NCBI GenBank assembly: GCA_025999455.1
Contig: AP024683.1
Span: 627,501-691,500 of the forward strand
Source of the DNA: Geminicoccaceae bacterium
Lineage (GTDB): Bacteria; Pseudomonadota; Alphaproteobacteria; Geminicoccales; Geminicoccaceae
Direction of reading: 5' to 3'
DNA: 64,000 nt
The translations under genes and the position numbers were made by a program. The notes beneath the pieces are model-generated. The model worked only from the letters and a program-made list of their open reading frames with translations, did no database searches and was not told the origin of the DNA. How positions within the stretch are numbered: position 1 is the first letter of the stretch; each line of letters starts with the position of its first letter. Below are positions 62,927 through 64,000 of the stretch, piece after piece.

Positions 62927-63196
62927 ATGGCCTTCGACCCGAAAAACCTGAGCGCTCTCGCCTACGCCAACGGCTTCACGCTCTGGCACTACCGCACCGC
63001 CGACACGATGGCCGACGTGAGTGCCGCCGGTTACTTCAACGCCGCCTCGGCGATGCTCCGGGTGGGCGATTTCGTGATCGCCAACGCGGGCATCGGGGTG
63101 GTGCCCACGCACGGCCTGCTCGTCGTGCGCGGTAACGCCGGCGGGGTCGTCGACCTCTCCGACGTGACCCCGGTCGGCTCGACCAACGCCACCTGA
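62927..63196 (+). CDS. Small phage head protein (decoration-like)
   Basis: This 89-residue protein begins MAFDPKNLSALAYANGFTLWHYRTADTMADVSAAGYFNAASAMLRVGDFVIANAG, a pattern seen in small proteins directly after podovirus coat genes that probably decorate or stabilise the capsid. It is Gly/Ala/Val-rich with predicted beta strands. It begins three bases after the coat stop. The role is inferred from position and family resemblance. Confidence 0.72.
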   Translation: MAFDPKNLSALAYANGFTLWHYRTADTMADVSAAGYFNAASAMLRVGDFVIANAGIGVVPTHGLLVVRGNAGGVVDLSDVTPVGSTNAT

Positions 63197-63288
63197 ACCG
63201 CAGGGTCCAGCGGACCCGATCCGGCCGGCACGGTCGCGGCCGCCGACCCGGCGCGGCCGTGCCGGCTCACCCATCGGAGGTTTTCGCC

Positions 63289-63666
63289 GTGGGACCGACA
63301 GCTCGTCGCTCTTGGCGCGCGGTGTCGTGCCTCGTCGTCGCGCTCGCCGCGGCCGTGCCCTCTCCGTCGCGGGCGGACGAGGCATCGTCTTGCGAGGGGC
63401 CCGGGCTCGAGGCGCTCGCCCGGCACCTGCCGCAGGCGAACCGCTTCGTCGCGGCGCGCGACATGCTCCCGGCTCTCGTGGGCCTTTGGCCGGTCGATCC
63501 GGCCCTGGCCGCCCGCCTCGAGCCCGACGGCGCCACGATCTTCGCCCGCGACGGCCGGCCCCTCCTCGTCGCGCTCACCCGCGGGGACTGCCTCGTGGCT
63601 GCCTTCGAGACCGATCCCGCCGCCCTCTGGCGTCGCCTTCGCGAGACGCTCGGACCGGCGATCTGA
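63289..63666 (+). CDS. Secreted small protein within the phage operon
   Basis: This 125-residue protein has a clear signal peptide (RRSWRAVSCLVVALAAAVPSPSRA) and then an unknown ~100-residue domain containing two cysteines, one in EASSCEGPG and one in LTRGDCLVAAFE, that could form a disulfide. The start is GTG at 63289 with GGAGG eight bases upstream; a longer frame from 63259 lacks a site. A periplasmic protein between the head and tail genes is unusual; possibilities are a lysis accessory, superinfection factor or host-beneficial cargo. Confidence 0.62.
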   Translation: MGPTARRSWRAVSCLVVALAAAVPSPSRADEASSCEGPGLEALARHLPQANRFVAARDMLPALVGLWPVDPALAARLEPDGATIFARDGRPLLVALTRGDCLVAAFETDPAALWRRLRETLGPAI

Positions 63667-63694
63667 GCCGCTCCCGCGTGAAACGGAGCCTGCC

Positions 63695-64000
63695 ATGCCG
63701 CAAACCGACGTGACCTTGTGCGCGACCGCGCTCGCCAAGCTCGGCGCGCGGCCGATCACCTCGTTCGACGAGCCCACGGCCGAGGCCGAGACGGCGGCAC
63801 GATTGTACCCCGTCGTCCGCGATGCGACGCTCATGGCGCATCCCTGGACCTTCACGTTGGCCCAGGCGTGGCTCGAGCGGGATCCGGAGCCTCCGGCGGG
63901 CGATTTCTCCTTCGCGTTCCGCCTGCCGCCCGACATCTTGCGCACCCTGTCGGCGGGCAGTGGTGGCAGCGGGCGGGGTTTGGTCTACCGCGTCTTCGGT
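63695..64000 (+). CDS. Phage tail tubular / head-tail adaptor protein, N-terminal part
   Basis: The first 102 codons are visible and the gene continues beyond the window. MPQTDVTLCATALAKLGARPITSFDEPTAEAETAARLYPVVRDATLMAHPWTFTLAQA matches the start of T7 gp11-like tail tubular protein A / head-tail adaptors, which attach below the portal. ACGGAG precedes the ATG by eight bases. Downstream tail genes presumably follow outside the window. Confidence 0.82.
   Translation, partial: MPQTDVTLCATALAKLGARPITSFDEPTAEAETAARLYPVVRDATLMAHPWTFTLAQAWLERDPEPPAGDFSFAFRLPPDILRTLSAGSGGSGRGLVYRVFG

Larger units (their letters stand above)
54952..64000. mobile_element. Podovirus-like (T7-type) prophage, left part; right end beyond window
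   Basis: From 54952 onwards the gene content is phage-like: tailspike, XRE/S24 regulator, portal, Bbp19-like protein, scaffold, major capsid, small head proteins and a tail-tubular/adaptor protein. Gene spacing is tight, and short AT-richer promoter segments interrupt otherwise host-like GC. The left boundary falls in the ~80 bases between metY and the first small gene. I see no integrase, terminase or flanking repeat in the window; the only tRNA is 8.5 kb away. Whether it is an active prophage, remnant or domesticated element cannot be settled here. Confidence 0.85.

Overview
The window is GC-rich, gene-dense alphaproteobacterial chromosome. The assignment rests on alpha-typical families: the ATP synthase zeta-subunit inhibitor (DUF1476), the succinate dehydrogenase assembly factor SDHAF4/DUF1674, DUF1192, an invasion-associated locus B protein, class II DAHP synthase, and the gpmI-envC-ctpA-divergent polysaccharide deacetylase-rppH cluster. 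The style suggests Rhodospirillales or Geminicoccales, but the order cannot be fixed from this sequence alone.

Layout. 1-12 kb: end of groEL with a strong terminator, quinone oxidoreductase, NRDE protein, the zeta inhibitor overlapping SDHAF4, a DMT exporter, recA, gabD, gor, class II DAHP synthase overlapping a nicotinate phosphoribosyltransferase, and a DUF3047 protein. 12-21 kb: acetoacetyl-CoA synthetase, then the complete phosphate regulon phoR-pstSCAB-phoU-phoB, with a candidate Pho box over the phoR stop codon. 21-27 kb (minus strand): trmH-like, ialB and rlmN, then a periplasmic cyclase, an ABC exporter and a DUF3299 protein. A 588-base gene-free stretch with several hairpins follows. 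27-34 kb: a GST, then on the minus strand a tightly overlapping cell-envelope operon (gpmI, EnvC-like factor, CtpA, divergent polysaccharide deacetylase, RppH). 34-40 kb: a three-part type I secretion system (TolC-like protein divergent from ABC and HlyD subunits) with no substrate gene in view. 40-46 kb: a branched-chain-type ABC transporter whose livF is separated by an opposing class III CoA-transferase and whose only upstream in-frame start codons lie inside a tRNA-Pro gene. 46-55 kb: mixed metabolic genes (HODM N-demethylase, GNAT, NUDIX, DUF1192, gpt, L,D-transpeptidase, GST, SDR, hydrolase, metY).

54.95-64 kb: part of a podovirus-like (T7-type) prophage that runs off the right edge. 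On the minus strand are a tailspike with three small genes and a XRE/S24-type regulator. On the plus strand are a possible permuted NlpC/P60-like protein, portal, Bbp19-like protein, scaffold, major capsid, a small head protein, a secreted small protein and the start of a tail-tubular/adaptor protein. No terminase or integrase is visible, and the regulator lacks the S24 catalytic pair. Two prophage promoters share the layout TTGACA-N3-ATCCTA, and the same hexamer abuts the regulator start codon. This block, the least explained part of the window, may be a domesticated phage particle under a non-cleavable regulator, but the missing genes may simply lie outside the window.
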